Assembly: GCF_022538185.1 (NCBI RefSeq)
Contig: NZ_JAKYXC010000004.1
Coordinates: forward strand, 1 to 64,000
Source: Microbacterium sp. CFH 31415
Lineage (GTDB): Bacteria; Actinomycetota; Actinomycetes; Actinomycetales; Microbacteriaceae
Length of the DNA stretch: 64,000 bases
Direction of reading: 5' to 3'
Made by a program: the position numbers and the translations under genes
Shown: positions 33,599-41,788 of the stretch, one piece after another
How positions within the stretch are numbered: position 1 is the stretch's first letter
Layout of the letters: every line of letters starts with the position of its first letter
Notes under the pieces: model-generated
Database searches by the model: none
The model's input: the letters and a program-made list of their open reading frames with translations, nothing else
Told to the model about the DNA's origin: nothing

Positions 33599-34924
33599 GT
33601 GACGAGCCTGCCCGACACGCTGAACCGCGACATCCTGCGGCTCGCGGTCCCCGCGCTGGGCGCCCTCGTGGCCGAGCCCCTGTTCCTGATCGTCGACTCC
33701 GCCCTGGTGGGTCACCTCGGGATCACGCCGCTCGCGGGCCTCGGCATCGCGTCGGCGGTGCTGCAGACGATCGTCGGGCTCATGGTGTTCCTGGCGTACT
33801 CGACGACGCCGGCCGTGGCACGGCGGTTCGGCGCCGGCGACCCGTCGCGCGCCGTATCCGTCGGCATCGACGGCATGTGGCTCGCGCTCGGCATCGGTGG
33901 CGTGCTCGCCCTGATCGGCTATGTCGCGACGCCTTTCCTCGTCGGGCTGTTCGGAGCGACGCCGCTCGTCTCCGAGCAGGCCGAGATCTACCTCGGCATC
34001 TCGATGTGGGGCCTTCCGGCCATGCTCATCGTGTTCGCTGCGACCGGTCTGCTGCGCGGCATGCAGGACACCGTGACGCCGCTGTGGATCGCCGGAATCG
34101 GGTTCGCCGCCAACGCCCTGCTCAATTGGCTGTTCATCTACGGCGTCGGGTGGGGCATCGCCGGGTCGGCGGTCGGGACCGTCCTCGCGCAGTGGGGGAT
34201 GGTGGCCGCGTACGTTCTGGTCGTCGCCCGGCTCGCTCGGCGGCACGCGGCATCCGTCCGCCCTCATCGCGAAGGGGTGCGCGGGTCGGCGCGCTCCGGC
34301 GGCTGGCTGTTCCTGCGCACGGTGTCGCTGCGCGTCGCCCTCCTCGCGACGGTCGCGGTCGCGACGGCGCTCGGCACCGGCGAGCTGGCCGGCTGGCAGG
34401 TCGCCTTCACGATCTTCTCGACCGCCGCGTTCGCGCTCGACGCGCTGGCGATCGCCGCGCAGGCGCTCATCGGCAAGGGCCTCGGTGCCGAAGACCGTCC
34501 GATGGTGAAGCGCGTGCTCGCCCGCACACTGGCATGGGGCGCCTGGTTCGGCCTCATCGTAGGCGGCGTGATCGGTGCGTTCTCGGGCGTGATCGGGCTG
34601 GTGTTCACCGGCGACCCGCAGATCGCCGCGCTCGTTCAGCCTGCGCTGATCGTGCTCGCCGTGGCGCAGCCGATCTGCGGCGTCGTCTTCGTGCTCGACG
34701 GCGTGCTCATCGGCGCTGGCGATGCGCGGTACCTCGCCCTCGCCGGCGTGCTCAACCTCGTGCCGTATGCTCCCGCGCTCGTTCTCATCGGGTTGCTCCA
34801 GCCGCACGGCGCCGCGGGCCTGGCCTGGCTGTCGGTCGCGTTCTTCGGCGTGTACATGCTGGCCCGCCTCGCCACGCTCGGCTGGCGGGTGCGCGGCACG
34901 GCCTGGATGGCGATCCCCGCCTGA
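33599..34924 (+). CDS. MATE-family efflux transporter (DinF-like)
   Basis: A 441-aa cation-coupled multidrug exporter with about twelve helices in two repeated halves. LNRDILRLAVPALGALVAEPLFLIVDSALVGHLG is the N-terminal MATE signature; the second half begins with FLRTVSLRVALLATVAVATALG. DinF-type order and lengths are normal. Start GTG 33599 is fixed by the -10 box six bases upstream. Monocistronic; convergent with the SpoU methyltransferase gene. Confidence 0.92.
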   Translation: MTSLPDTLNRDILRLAVPALGALVAEPLFLIVDSALVGHLGITPLAGLGIASAVLQTIVGLMVFLAYSTTPAVARRFGAGDPSRAVSVGIDGMWLALGIGGVLALIGYVATPFLVGLFGATPLVSEQAEIYLGISMWGLPAMLIVFAATGLLRGMQDTVTPLWIAGIGFAANALLNWLFIYGVGWGIAGSAVGTVLAQWGMVAAYVLVVARLARRHAASVRPHREGVRGSARSGGWLFLRTVSLRVALLATVAVATALGTGELAGWQVAFTIFSTAAFALDALAIAAQALIGKGLGAEDRPMVKRVLARTLAWGAWFGLIVGGVIGAFSGVIGLVFTGDPQIAALVQPALIVLAVAQPICGVVFVLDGVLIGAGDARYLALAGVLNLVPYAPALVLIGLLQPHGAAGLAWLSVAFFGVYMLARLATLGWRVRGTAWMAIPA

Positions 34925-34947
34925 CCGGACCCGCGCTCAGCCGCGGC

Positions 34948-35583
34948 TCACGCCCAGCGGCGGCACCACTCGTACATGACGACGGCCCCCGCCGCGCTGG
35001 CGTTGATCGACCGGGTCGACCCGTACTGGGTGATCTCGACGACGGCGGATGCCGCGGCCACCGCCTCGGGCGACAGCCCCGGCCCCTCCTGTCCGAAGAG
35101 CAGCACGCAGCGTTCCGGCAGGTCGGCGCGGTCGAGCGGCACCGATCCGGCGACGTTGTCGATCGCGATCACCGGGAGCGATGCGGCATCCGCCCACTCC
35201 GTGAACGCGGCCACGCTCTCATGATGACGCACGTGCTGGTACCGGTCGGTGACCATCGCCCCGCGCCGGTTCCAGCGACGCCGGCCCACGATGTGCACCT
35301 CGGCCGCGAGGAACGCATTGGCGCTGCGCACGATCGAGCCGATGTTCATGTCGTGCTGCCAGTTCTCGATCGCGACATGGAAGCCGTGCCGTCGCTGATC
35401 GAGGTCTGCCACGATCGCGTCCATGGTCCAGTAGCGGTACGCGTCGATCACGTTGCGGGCGTCGCCGTGGGCGAGCAGCTCGGGGTCGTAGCGCGGATCG
35501 TCGGGCCAGGCCTCCGACCCGCCGGGCCACGGCCCGACCCCTACCGGCAGTGTCGGCTCGGGGGCGTCGTCGGGGGCGGTCAC
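34948..35583 (-). CDS. SpoU/TrmH-family RNA 2'-O-methyltransferase
   Basis: A 211-aa SPOUT-fold enzyme using SAM to methylate a ribose 2'-OH in tRNA or rRNA. The knot motifs are NIGSIVRSANAFLAAEVHIVG, LLFGQEGPGLSPEA and STRSINASAAGAVVMYEW. An N-terminal extension (EPTLPVGVGPWPGG) is typical of an actinobacterial subgroup. TAACCT (35590-35595) lies 6 nt before GTG 35583, fixing the start. The target RNA is unknown. Confidence 0.92.
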   Translation of the reverse strand: MTAPDDAPEPTLPVGVGPWPGGSEAWPDDPRYDPELLAHGDARNVIDAYRYWTMDAIVADLDQRRHGFHVAIENWQHDMNIGSIVRSANAFLAAEVHIVGRRRWNRRGAMVTDRYQHVRHHESVAAFTEWADAASLPVIAIDNVAGSVPLDRADLPERCVLLFGQEGPGLSPEAVAAASAVVEITQYGSTRSINASAAGAVVMYEWCRRWA

Positions 35584-35619
35584 CGGCTCAGGTTATCCGC
35601 CGTACGCAGTGCAAGCGCT

Positions 35620-35635
35620 TTTCGGTCGACCGAAA
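35620..35635. promoter_or_regulatory. mntH operator 1, 16-bp perfect palindrome
   Basis: TTTCGGTCGACCGAAA is a perfect palindrome covering the expected -35 region of mntH. It shares the half-site TTTCGG with operator 2. The MntR-type gene just downstream of mntH is the obvious binder. Confidence 0.7.
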
Positions 35636-35641
35636 CCGGAG

Positions 35642-35647
35642 TATGGT
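35642..35647 (+). promoter_or_regulatory. -10 box TATGGT of mntH
   Basis: TATGGT sits between the two palindromic operators and 6 nt before the ATG at 35654, giving a leaderless transcript whose promoter would be fully blocked by a repressor on either operator. Confidence 0.6.
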
Positions 35648-35662
35648 TTCGGCATGCCGAAA
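35647..35662. promoter_or_regulatory. mntH operator 2, 16-bp perfect palindrome over the start codon
   Basis: TTTCGGCATGCCGAAA is centred on the start region of mntH; its central ATG is the start codon. The centre lies 27 bp from that of operator 1. The half-sites TTTCGG/CCGAAA are identical in both, and only the central four bases differ. Confidence 0.7.
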
Positions 35663-36991
35663 AGTCTCGTCGACGTCGACCGGATGCCCCCGCTCACGCC
35701 CGCGCGGGCGGGCGGCGCGCCCACGACCCGTCGGGCGGCGTGGCTGATCGGTCCCGCCCTCGTCGCCGGCGTCGCCTATCTCGACCCGGGCAACGTCGCC
35801 AGCAACATGACGGCCGGTGCCGTCTACGGCTACCTGCTGGTGTGGGTCGTGGTGCTCGGCAACGTGATGGCGTGGCTGATCCAGTACCTGTCGGCGAAGC
35901 TCGGAATCGTCACGGGGCAGAGCCTGCCCGAGACGCTCGGTCGCCGCATCCGCAACCCCTGGGGCCGCCGCGCCTACTGGCTGCAGGCCGAGCTCGTCGC
36001 GATGGCGACCGACATCGCCGAGGTCATCGGCGGCGCGGTCGCGCTCAATCTGCTGTTCGGAGTGCCGCTGCTCTGGGGCGGGCTGATCACCGGCGTCGTC
36101 TCGATCGTGCTGCTGCTCATCCAGTCGCGCCGGGGGGCGCGCACGTTCGAGTTCGTGGTCATCGGCCTCGTCGTCATCATCGCGATCGGCTTCACGTACG
36201 GGGTGTTCGTCGCTCCGCCCGACCCGGCCGGCGTCGTCGCAGGCCTCGTGCCGCGCTTCGAGGACACCGGCTCGGTGCTGCTGGCCGCGTCGATCCTCGG
36301 TGCGACGATCATGCCGCACGCGATCTACGCCCACTCGGCGCTCGCGCGCGACCGCTTCGCCCCCACCCTCCCCCGCAGCGGCGATGCGTCGCCCGGCCCC
36401 CGCATCGGGGCGCCGCTCGACGAGCTGCGCGGCATCGGCACCGCCCGCCTGCTGCGCGCGACCAAGTGGGACGTCACGATCGCGATGCTCATCGCCGGCA
36501 CGGTGAACCTCTGCATCCTGCTGCTCGCGGCCGCGAACCTCGCCGGCGTCCCCGGCACCGACACCCTCGAGGGCGCGTACGCCGCACTCGACACCGGCCT
36601 CGGCCCCGCCGTCGCCACGCTCTTCGCCGTCGGCCTGCTCGCGAGCGGCCTGGCGTCGACCTCGGTCGGCGCGTACGCAGGAGCCGAGATCATGCACGGC
36701 CTGCTGCACATCCGGGTGCCCCTGCTCGCCCGCCGGCTGGTGACGCTGATCCCGGCGCTCATCATCCTCGCCGCGGGCATCGACCCCACGCTCGCGCTCG
36801 TGCTGAGCCAGGTCGTGCTGTCGTTCGGCATCCCCTTCGCGCTGATCCCGCTCGTCGCCCTCACCGCGAAGTCCGACGTCCTGGGGCGGTTCCGCAACCG
36901 CGCGCTGACGACGGTCGCGGGGGTCGCGGCATCCGTCTTCCTCATCGCGCTGAACGGGATCCTGCTGTGGCTGGTGCTCACGGGTTCGTGA
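35654..36991 (+). CDS. mntH: Nramp-family Mn2+/divalent metal transporter
   Basis: Proton-coupled importer of Mn2+ (and Fe2+); 445 aa with eleven or so helices. The metal-binding motif in helix 1 is DPGN (VAYLDPGNVASN) and that in helix 6 is MPHA (ILGATIMPHAIYAHSAL), both intact; helix 3 has AEVIGGAVAL. The start is embedded in operator 2 and follows TATGGT by 6 nt. The next gene, 23 nt downstream, encodes a DtxR/MntR-type regulator, so import is most likely repressed by Mn2+. Confidence 0.95.
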   Translation: MPKSLVDVDRMPPLTPARAGGAPTTRRAAWLIGPALVAGVAYLDPGNVASNMTAGAVYGYLLVWVVVLGNVMAWLIQYLSAKLGIVTGQSLPETLGRRIRNPWGRRAYWLQAELVAMATDIAEVIGGAVALNLLFGVPLLWGGLITGVVSIVLLLIQSRRGARTFEFVVIGLVVIIAIGFTYGVFVAPPDPAGVVAGLVPRFEDTGSVLLAASILGATIMPHAIYAHSALARDRFAPTLPRSGDASPGPRIGAPLDELRGIGTARLLRATKWDVTIAMLIAGTVNLCILLLAAANLAGVPGTDTLEGAYAALDTGLGPAVATLFAVGLLASGLASTSVGAYAGAEIMHGLLHIRVPLLARRLVTLIPALIILAAGIDPTLALVLSQVVLSFGIPFALIPLVALTAKSDVLGRFRNRALTTVAGVAASVFLIALNGILLWLVLTGS

Positions 36992-37014
36992 TGTCCCGCG
37001 GGTAGCCTGATCAC

Positions 37015-37653
37015 GTGCCCTCCTCCCCCGCCATCGACGACTATCTGAAGACGATCTACCACCACACCGAGTGGCAGACCGATCGCATCACGCCGTCGCA
37101 GCTGGCGGCCGAGCTGGGGCTGGCGCCGTCGAGCGTCACCGAGATGGTTCAGAAGCTCGCCGCGCAGGATCTCGTCACCCATCGCCCGTACGGCCCCATC
37201 GCACTCACCGAGCCGGGCAGGCTGCGGGCGGCGGCGATCATCCGGCGCCACCGCCTGATCGAGACGTGGCTCGTGCGCGAGTTCGGGTACGCGTGGGACG
37301 AGGTGCACGATGAGGCCGAGGTGCTCGAGCACGCGATCAGTGACCGGCTGCTCGAGGGCATCGACGAGCGCCTCGGACGCCCGCGCTTCGATCCGCACGG
37401 AGACGCGATTCCGGACGCCGCCGGCGCGGTCGAGCGCGTCCCGTTCGTGCTGCTCGCCGCGGCACCGGTCGGTCACACCGGGCGCGTGCTGCGCGTGAGC
37501 GACCGCGACCCCGATGTGCTGCGGGCCGTCGAGGCGGCCGGTGTCGAGGTGGGCGCCGATGCGACGGTGACGGATGCCGCGACCCTCCGCATCGGCGACG
37601 TCGACGTCGCGCTTCCGGCGGCCGCGGCCGACGCCGTCTGGCTCAGCGCCTGA
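37015..37653 (+). CDS. mntR: DtxR/MntR-family metal-dependent regulator
   Basis: A 212-aa repressor. The N-terminal winged helix is DYLKTIYHHTEWQTDRITPSQLAAELGLAPSSVTEMVQKLAAQDLV. The dimerisation/metal domain has RRHRLIETWLVREFGYAWDEVHDEAEVLEHAISDRL with the family's Glu/His ligands. A C-terminal SH3-like domain makes it the long DtxR/IdeR form rather than the short Bacillus form. TAGCCT (37003-37008) precedes GTG 37015 by 6 nt, so it has its own promoter, although mntH read-through is possible. Its 3' end overlaps the convergent SDR gene by 11 bp. Confidence 0.9.
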   Translation: MPSSPAIDDYLKTIYHHTEWQTDRITPSQLAAELGLAPSSVTEMVQKLAAQDLVTHRPYGPIALTEPGRLRAAAIIRRHRLIETWLVREFGYAWDEVHDEAEVLEHAISDRLLEGIDERLGRPRFDPHGDAIPDAAGAVERVPFVLLAAAPVGHTGRVLRVSDRDPDVLRAVEAAGVEVGADATVTDAATLRIGDVDVALPAAAADAVWLSA

Positions 37654-38605
37654 CGACCGTCTCGAAGGGCCAGCGCACGCCGGTCGCCTCCTCGGCTGCG
37701 CGCCAGAGCCGCGCCGCGACCTCTGCGTCGAGCGTGATGCGCGCCGCTCGCTGCCGGCGGGGCTCGCCACGCGCGACCGTGCGCGGCCCCCAGAACTCGC
37801 CGCCCTCGACGTCGGGATCGACGAGGGCGCGCACGAGCGACCATGCGCCGTGCTCCTTCGACTGGGCGATCGCGGCCTGCAGGTTGTCGCGGAACCTCTT
37901 CGCCCGTGTCGGCGCGTTGACGCCCGCGATGCCGGGCGTGCGCCCGCTGGTCGAGTAGCCCGGATGCGCGACCACGCTGTCGACGGGAACGCCCGCCGCC
38001 CGCAGACGGCGGTCCGCCTCGAATCCCAGCGCCGTCGTCGCGATCTTCGACTGCACGTACGCGCGCCAGGCCGAGTATCCCTCGACGAGCTGCGGATCGA
38101 CCGGGTCGTATGGGGTCAGCGACGTCGACATGCTGCCGACCCACACCATGCGGCCCGACCGGTCGGCGAGCGGCCGCAGCAGCTCGCCGGCGAGCGCGAA
38201 GTGACCCAGTGCGTTGGTGGCCAGAACGAGCTCGTGCCCGTCCACCGTCATCTGACGCTCCTTCGGCGCGTGCACGATCCCGGCGTTGAGCAGCACGCCG
38301 TCCAGGCCGCCCTTGCCGCGGATGCTCGCGGCCGCCGAGCGCACCGATCCGAGGTTGCTCGTGTCGAGGACGAGCGTCTCCGTGGCGCCGGGCGCGGCAT
38401 CGGGAACCCGTCGCCGCACCGCCGCGCGTGCAGCGGCGAGCCGGTTCGGGTGCCGGCCGGTCATGTAGACGCGGGCTCCGGCGCCGACGAGCTGCTCGGA
38501 CGCGAAGAAGCCGAGGCCCGCGTTCGAACCCGTCACGAGATATGCGCGACCGGAGAGGTCGGGCAGGTGTCGGGGGTCCCACGTCGTGCGCACGACTCCG
38601 ACCAT
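37643..38605 (-). CDS. short-chain dehydrogenase/reductase
   Basis: A 320-aa NAD(P)-dependent oxidoreductase. Rossmann motif VTGSNAGLGFFASEQL (TGxxxGxG), NAG in LLNAGIV, the active-site Ser region WVGSMSTSL and YVQSK (YxxxK). The length and C-terminal extension are like the retinol-dehydrogenase-like subgroup. Substrate unknown. ATG 38605 lies close to CCTAGG, shared with the divergent HAD promoter (27 nt between starts). The last 11 bases overlap mntR in the convergent direction. Confidence 0.88.
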   Translation of the reverse strand: MVGVVRTTWDPRHLPDLSGRAYLVTGSNAGLGFFASEQLVGAGARVYMTGRHPNRLAAARAAVRRRVPDAAPGATETLVLDTSNLGSVRSAAASIRGKGGLDGVLLNAGIVHAPKERQMTVDGHELVLATNALGHFALAGELLRPLADRSGRMVWVGSMSTSLTPYDPVDPQLVEGYSAWRAYVQSKIATTALGFEADRRLRAAGVPVDSVVAHPGYSTSGRTPGIAGVNAPTRAKRFRDNLQAAIAQSKEHGAWSLVRALVDPDVEGGEFWGPRTVARGEPRRQRAARITLDAEVAARLWRAAEEATGVRWPFETVVRR

Positions 38606-38619
38606 ATCCCCGCGACCCC

Positions 38620-38625
38620 TAGGCT
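38620..38625 (+). promoter_or_regulatory. -10 box TAGGCT (leaderless type)
   Basis: TAGGCT is 6 nt before the ATG of the HAD gene. Its CCTAGG core is palindromic and also serves as TAGGGG on the other strand for the divergent SDR gene. Confidence 0.55.
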
Positions 38626-38631
38626 GGGCGC

Positions 38632-39441
38632 ATGCGGACCCGCGCCGAGATCGAATGCTGGCTGACCGACATGGACGGGGTCCTCGTCCATGAGAACACG
38701 CCGATTCCGGGGGCGTCGCAGCTGCTGCAGCAGTGGCGCGACACCGGCACACCGTTCCTCGTCCTGACCAACAACTCGATCTTCACGCCGCGCGATCTGT
38801 CGGCCCGGCTGCGGGCCTCCGGGCTCCTCGTTCCCGAGGAGTCCATCTGGACCTCTGCGCTCGCCACCGCCGACTTCCTCAAGTCGCAGATGCCCGGCGG
38901 GACCGCCTTCGTGATCGGCGAAGCCGGACTCACCACCGCCCTCCACGAGGCCGGGTTCATCATGACCGAGACCGAGCCGGACTACGTGGTCGTCGGCGAG
39001 ACGCGCAACTACTCGTTCGAGGCGATCACGAAGGCGATCCGGTTCATCGGCGCCGGCGCCCGGTTCATCGCGACCAACCCCGACGCGACCGGCCCGTCGA
39101 CCGACGGGGTGCTGCCGGCCACCGGTGCGATCTCGGCGCTGATCACGAAGGCGACCGGCATGGAGCCGTACGTCGTCGGCAAGCCGAACCCGATGATGTT
39201 CCGCTCCGCGATGAACCGCCTCGGCGCGCACTCCGAGAACACCGGCATGATCGGCGACCGCATGGACACCGACGTGGTCGCCGGCATCGAGGCCGGCCTC
39301 CACACCGTGCTCGTACTCACCGGCATCAGCGACCCGGCCGAGATCCAGCGGTATCCGTTCCGCCCCGACGAGGTGCTCGACTCGGTCGCCGACCTGCTCG
39401 CCGAGCACCCCGTCGAGGCCGAGGAGACCGACATCCTCTGA
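38632..39441 (+). CDS. HAD-IIA family phosphatase (NagD-like)
   Basis: A 269-aa cytoplasmic sugar or nucleotide phosphatase. Motif I is WLTDMDGVLVHE (DxDG), motif II is LVLTNNS, the class II cap lies between, motif III is near GKPNPMMF and motif IV is MIGDRMDTDVVAG. This is the NagD/phosphoglycolate-phosphatase-like class; the true substrate is unknown. Leaderless-type promoter six bases upstream. A strong hairpin terminator begins on its stop codon. Confidence 0.9.
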   Translation: MRTRAEIECWLTDMDGVLVHENTPIPGASQLLQQWRDTGTPFLVLTNNSIFTPRDLSARLRASGLLVPEESIWTSALATADFLKSQMPGGTAFVIGEAGLTTALHEAGFIMTETEPDYVVVGETRNYSFEAITKAIRFIGAGARFIATNPDATGPSTDGVLPATGAISALITKATGMEPYVVGKPNPMMFRSAMNRLGAHSENTGMIGDRMDTDVVAGIEAGLHTVLVLTGISDPAEIQRYPFRPDEVLDSVADLLAEHPVEAEETDIL

Positions 39442-39480
39442 TCGGCCCGATGCGGACACCTGGCGTCCGCATCGGCCGAT
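39441..39480 (+). terminator. hairpin terminator of the HAD gene
   Basis: A 17-nt arm beginning on the last base of the HAD stop codon pairs with a 16-nt arm, with one bulged C, around a 7-nt loop. The core is an 11-bp perfect stem (CCGATGCGGAC/GTCCGCATCGG). The final T is the first base of the TAGGGT -10 box of the next gene. Confidence 0.75.
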
Positions 39481-39485
39481 AGGGT
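39480..39485 (+). promoter_or_regulatory. -10 box TAGGGT (leaderless type)
   Basis: TAGGGT starts on the last base of the preceding terminator and is 7 nt before the ATG of the YdeI-like gene at 39493. Confidence 0.5.
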
Positions 39486-39492
39486 CGCGGAC

Positions 39493-40068
39493 ATGGGAGC
39501 ACTCGACGACGGCGAGAAGGTGGAGGCGGCGGATGCCGCGACCTGGCGCGCGTGGCTCGAGGCCCACCATCGCACCTCGAAGGGCGCCTGGCTCGTGCGT
39601 GCGCGGCGCGGGTCGGGCCTGACGTTCGTCGAGTACGAGGACGCCATCCGGCAGGCGCTGTGCTTCGGGTGGATCGACGGTCCGGTGCGCAGCTTCGACG
39701 AGCTGCGGGGCGGCCTGTGGTTCGCGCCGCGCCGGCCGTCGAGCGGGTGGGCAGCCACCAACAAGGCACGTCTCATCGAACTCGAGGCAGCAGGGCTCAT
39801 GACGGAGGCGGGCCTGCGCGCGGCAGAGGTCGCGAAGCAGAACGGCGCCTGGACGGTGTTCGACAACGCCGAGGCGATGATCGAGCCCGACGACCTGGCC
39901 GCCGCGCTCGACGCCCAGCCCGAGGCCCGGGAGAAGTGGGACGCGTTCCCCCCGTCGGCCCGCAAGATGGGCATCGGTTCGGTCGACTCGGCGCGGCGAC
40001 CCGAGACCCGCGCGACGCGCATCGCCAAGATCGTGGCGGACGCCGCTGCAGACAGGAGACCCCGATGA
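39493..40068 (+). CDS. YdeI/OmpD-associated family protein
   Basis: A 191-aa protein of the YdeI/DUF1905-associated family, with HRTSKGAWLVRARRGSG, YEDAIRQALCFGWIDGPVRS, RPSSGWAATNKARLIELEAAGLMTEAG and ARKMGIGSVDSARRPETRATRI, the usual conserved blocks. Function is unproven; Bacillus YdeI is linked to antimicrobial-peptide resistance. Its TGA overlaps the ATG of a 38-aa membrane protein gene (ATGA). Confidence 0.88.
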   Translation: MGALDDGEKVEAADAATWRAWLEAHHRTSKGAWLVRARRGSGLTFVEYEDAIRQALCFGWIDGPVRSFDELRGGLWFAPRRPSSGWAATNKARLIELEAAGLMTEAGLRAAEVAKQNGAWTVFDNAEAMIEPDDLAAALDAQPEAREKWDAFPPSARKMGIGSVDSARRPETRATRIAKIVADAAADRRPR

Positions 40069-40181
40069 CGGAGCTCGAGCAGACTCTTCTCTTCGCCGGC
40101 ACCGCCATCGTGCTGGCGGGCACGCTGATCGTCTTCGTCTGGCAGTGGTGGCGGGGGCGTGGTCGCGGCGGCGACGACTGA
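40065..40181 (+). CDS. 38-aa single-helix membrane protein
   Basis: Encodes MTELEQTLLFAGTAIVLAG, TLIVFVWQWWRGRGRGGDD: one transmembrane helix with a Trp-rich interface and a basic, glycine-rich cytoplasmic end. AGGAG lies 7 nt before the ATG, and the ATGA overlap with the YdeI-like gene implies coupled translation. Shorter than most gene callers allow; no function known. Confidence 0.75.
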   Translation: MTELEQTLLFAGTAIVLAGTLIVFVWQWWRGRGRGGDD

Positions 40182-40230
40182 CTGCGGGCCAGCTGACCGC
40201 GGCGGCCGGCTGCGTACAGGCAGAGACTGA

Positions 40231-40809
40231 CTACTGCGGCTCGAGCCCCAGGTCGTCGAGGTCGATTGCGGCGAGCCATTGCAGCCCCGCGGCTTCGACG
40301 GCGGCCTGAGCGCCGGTCTTGCGGTCGACGATCACGGCGACGGCGACCGGCTCGGCGCCCTCCCGGCGAAGTGCCTCGACGGCCTTGAGCGCCGACTGGC
40401 CCGTGGTCGAGGTGTCTTCGAGCACGACCACCCGCTTGCCCGCGACATCCGCTCCCTCCACCTGACGGCCGCGACCGTGGTCCTTGGGCTCCTTGCGCAC
40501 GACGAAGGCGTCGAGCGGCATGTGCGTGCGCGCCGACTCGTGCATCACGGCGTTGGCGATCGGGTCGGCGCCCAGCGTGAGACCGCCGACCGCGACGATG
40601 CCGTCGAGGTCGCGGATCAGATCGAGCATGATGCGCCCGATCGACGGGGCCGCCCGGTGGTCGAGGGTGAGCTTGCGCATGTCGACGTAGTATGTGGCCT
40701 GCGCGCCGCTCGAGAGCGTGAAGTCGCCGTGGAACACCGCCTCGTCCTGGATGAGGGCGATGAGGTACTGGCGGTCGGCTTCGAGCGCGGGCGTGGACGC
40801 GACGGTCAT
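40231..40809 (-). CDS. pyrE: orotate phosphoribosyltransferase
   Basis: Joins orotate and PRPP to give OMP in pyrimidine synthesis. The 192-aa product has the PRPP-binding motif VVVLEDTSTTGQSALKAVEAL, FTLSSGAQATYYVDMRKLTL near the N-terminus and VRKEPKDHGRGRQVEG, the flexible catalytic loop. It is the usual actinobacterial length. TAGAAT (40817-40822) lies 7 nt before ATG 40809. It stands away from other pyr genes. A strong terminator of the upstream protease gene lies 35 bases before it. Confidence 0.96.
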   Translation of the reverse strand: MTVASTPALEADRQYLIALIQDEAVFHGDFTLSSGAQATYYVDMRKLTLDHRAAPSIGRIMLDLIRDLDGIVAVGGLTLGADPIANAVMHESARTHMPLDAFVVRKEPKDHGRGRQVEGADVAGKRVVVLEDTSTTGQSALKAVEALRREGAEPVAVAVIVDRKTGAQAAVEAAGLQWLAAIDLDDLGLEPQ

Positions 40810-40843
40810 GGGGATGATTCTACGGATGCCCCGCAACGACGAA

Positions 40844-40871
40844 GCGGGTGCGATCTCGCGATCGCACCCGC
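40844..40871 (-). terminator. hairpin terminator of the protease gene
   Basis: GCGGGTGCGATC pairs perfectly with GATCGCACCCGC around TCGC. The 12-bp stem follows the stop of the secreted protease gene and precedes the pyrE promoter on the same strand. Confidence 0.8.
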
Positions 40872-40883
40872 CTGTCGCGTCGA

Positions 40884-41672
40884 TCAGTCCAGGAAGGGCA
40901 TCACGAAGGCGAGGTCGTCGGCACGGTCGACGCGGTAGACGCCGCCGGTGCCGGCGCACGTGCTGTTCTTCCCGAACGAGGTCACGCCGGCGATGACGTT
41001 GCTCGACCCCAGGAAGTTGGGACCGCCGGAGTCGCCCGAGCAGGTGCCGCCGGTGTGGGCGTTGTTCGAGAGGATCATCGAGCCGTCGCCCGTGTACCCG
41101 GTGTTGATCGAGTTGAGCTTCGGGTACGAGACCATGCGCAGGCGCTCGGCCTGGTCCTTCCACGACGCGGCGTCGGGGAAGCTCTTCTGCAGCCCGTAGC
41201 CCACGGCCGTGAAGGTGGCGGCCTTCTTGTTGGTCTTGAAGGCGTCGAGCTGGTCGAGTGCGGGCAGCGCACCGTATCGCGGCAGGTCCACGGCCTCGTC
41301 GAGCACCACGACGCCCAGGTCGTACAGGTAGAACGCGGCGTCGTCGTAGTCCGGGTGCGTGTACGGCGTGCCGCTGACCTCACCGGTCGTGGGGTAGCCG
41401 TGGGCCGCGGCATCCCGAACATCGTCGTCGAACCACAGCTCCACGTGGTCGGCGCCGAAGGTGCAGTGCCCCGCCGTGAGATAGACCGTCGGCGAGATCA
41501 GCGTGCCGCTGCAGCGCCATGCCGGGGCGCCGTCGACGAAGGCGACCATGAGGCCGACCTCCGGGTGTCCGTTCCCATCCGGCACCCCATCCGTGATTCC
41601 CTGTGCCGGTGCGGCGCTGAGTCCGATGAGTGCCAATGCCGCAACAACTGCGGCGAGCGCTTTGTGGCGCAT
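40884..41672 (-). CDS. secreted trypsin-like serine protease (S1 family)
   Basis: A 262-aa exported protease. A Sec signal peptide (MRHKALAAVVAALALIGLSAAPAQG) is cleaved near APAQG. The catalytic triad is visible: His in YLTAGHC, Asp in LYDLGVVVLDEAV and Ser in GGTCSGDSGGPNF; further cysteines suggest disulfides (WRCSGTLI with AGHC). No propeptide is apparent. GAGAGG lies about 7 nt before ATG 41672. Followed by its own terminator. Likely used to digest extracellular protein. Confidence 0.92.
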   Translation of the reverse strand: MRHKALAAVVAALALIGLSAAPAQGITDGVPDGNGHPEVGLMVAFVDGAPAWRCSGTLISPTVYLTAGHCTFGADHVELWFDDDVRDAAAHGYPTTGEVSGTPYTHPDYDDAAFYLYDLGVVVLDEAVDLPRYGALPALDQLDAFKTNKKAATFTAVGYGLQKSFPDAASWKDQAERLRMVSYPKLNSINTGYTGDGSMILSNNAHTGGTCSGDSGGPNFLGSSNVIAGVTSFGKNSTCAGTGGVYRVDRADDLAFVMPFLD

Positions 41673-41788
41673 GCAGTACCCCTCTCCCTGGGTTGTGCGA
41701 CGAGCATGCCACCGCGGGTGAGGCGTGACAAGAGTGGACTCGGGATGCCGCGGCCCCGCGTAGCCGGGACTCCTCACCGCCCTCGGGG

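Noticed and set aside
33556..37005. Open plus-strand frame of about 1150 codons across MATE, SpoU and mntH
   Set aside because: Runs across three real genes in another frame; Arg-rich composition only.
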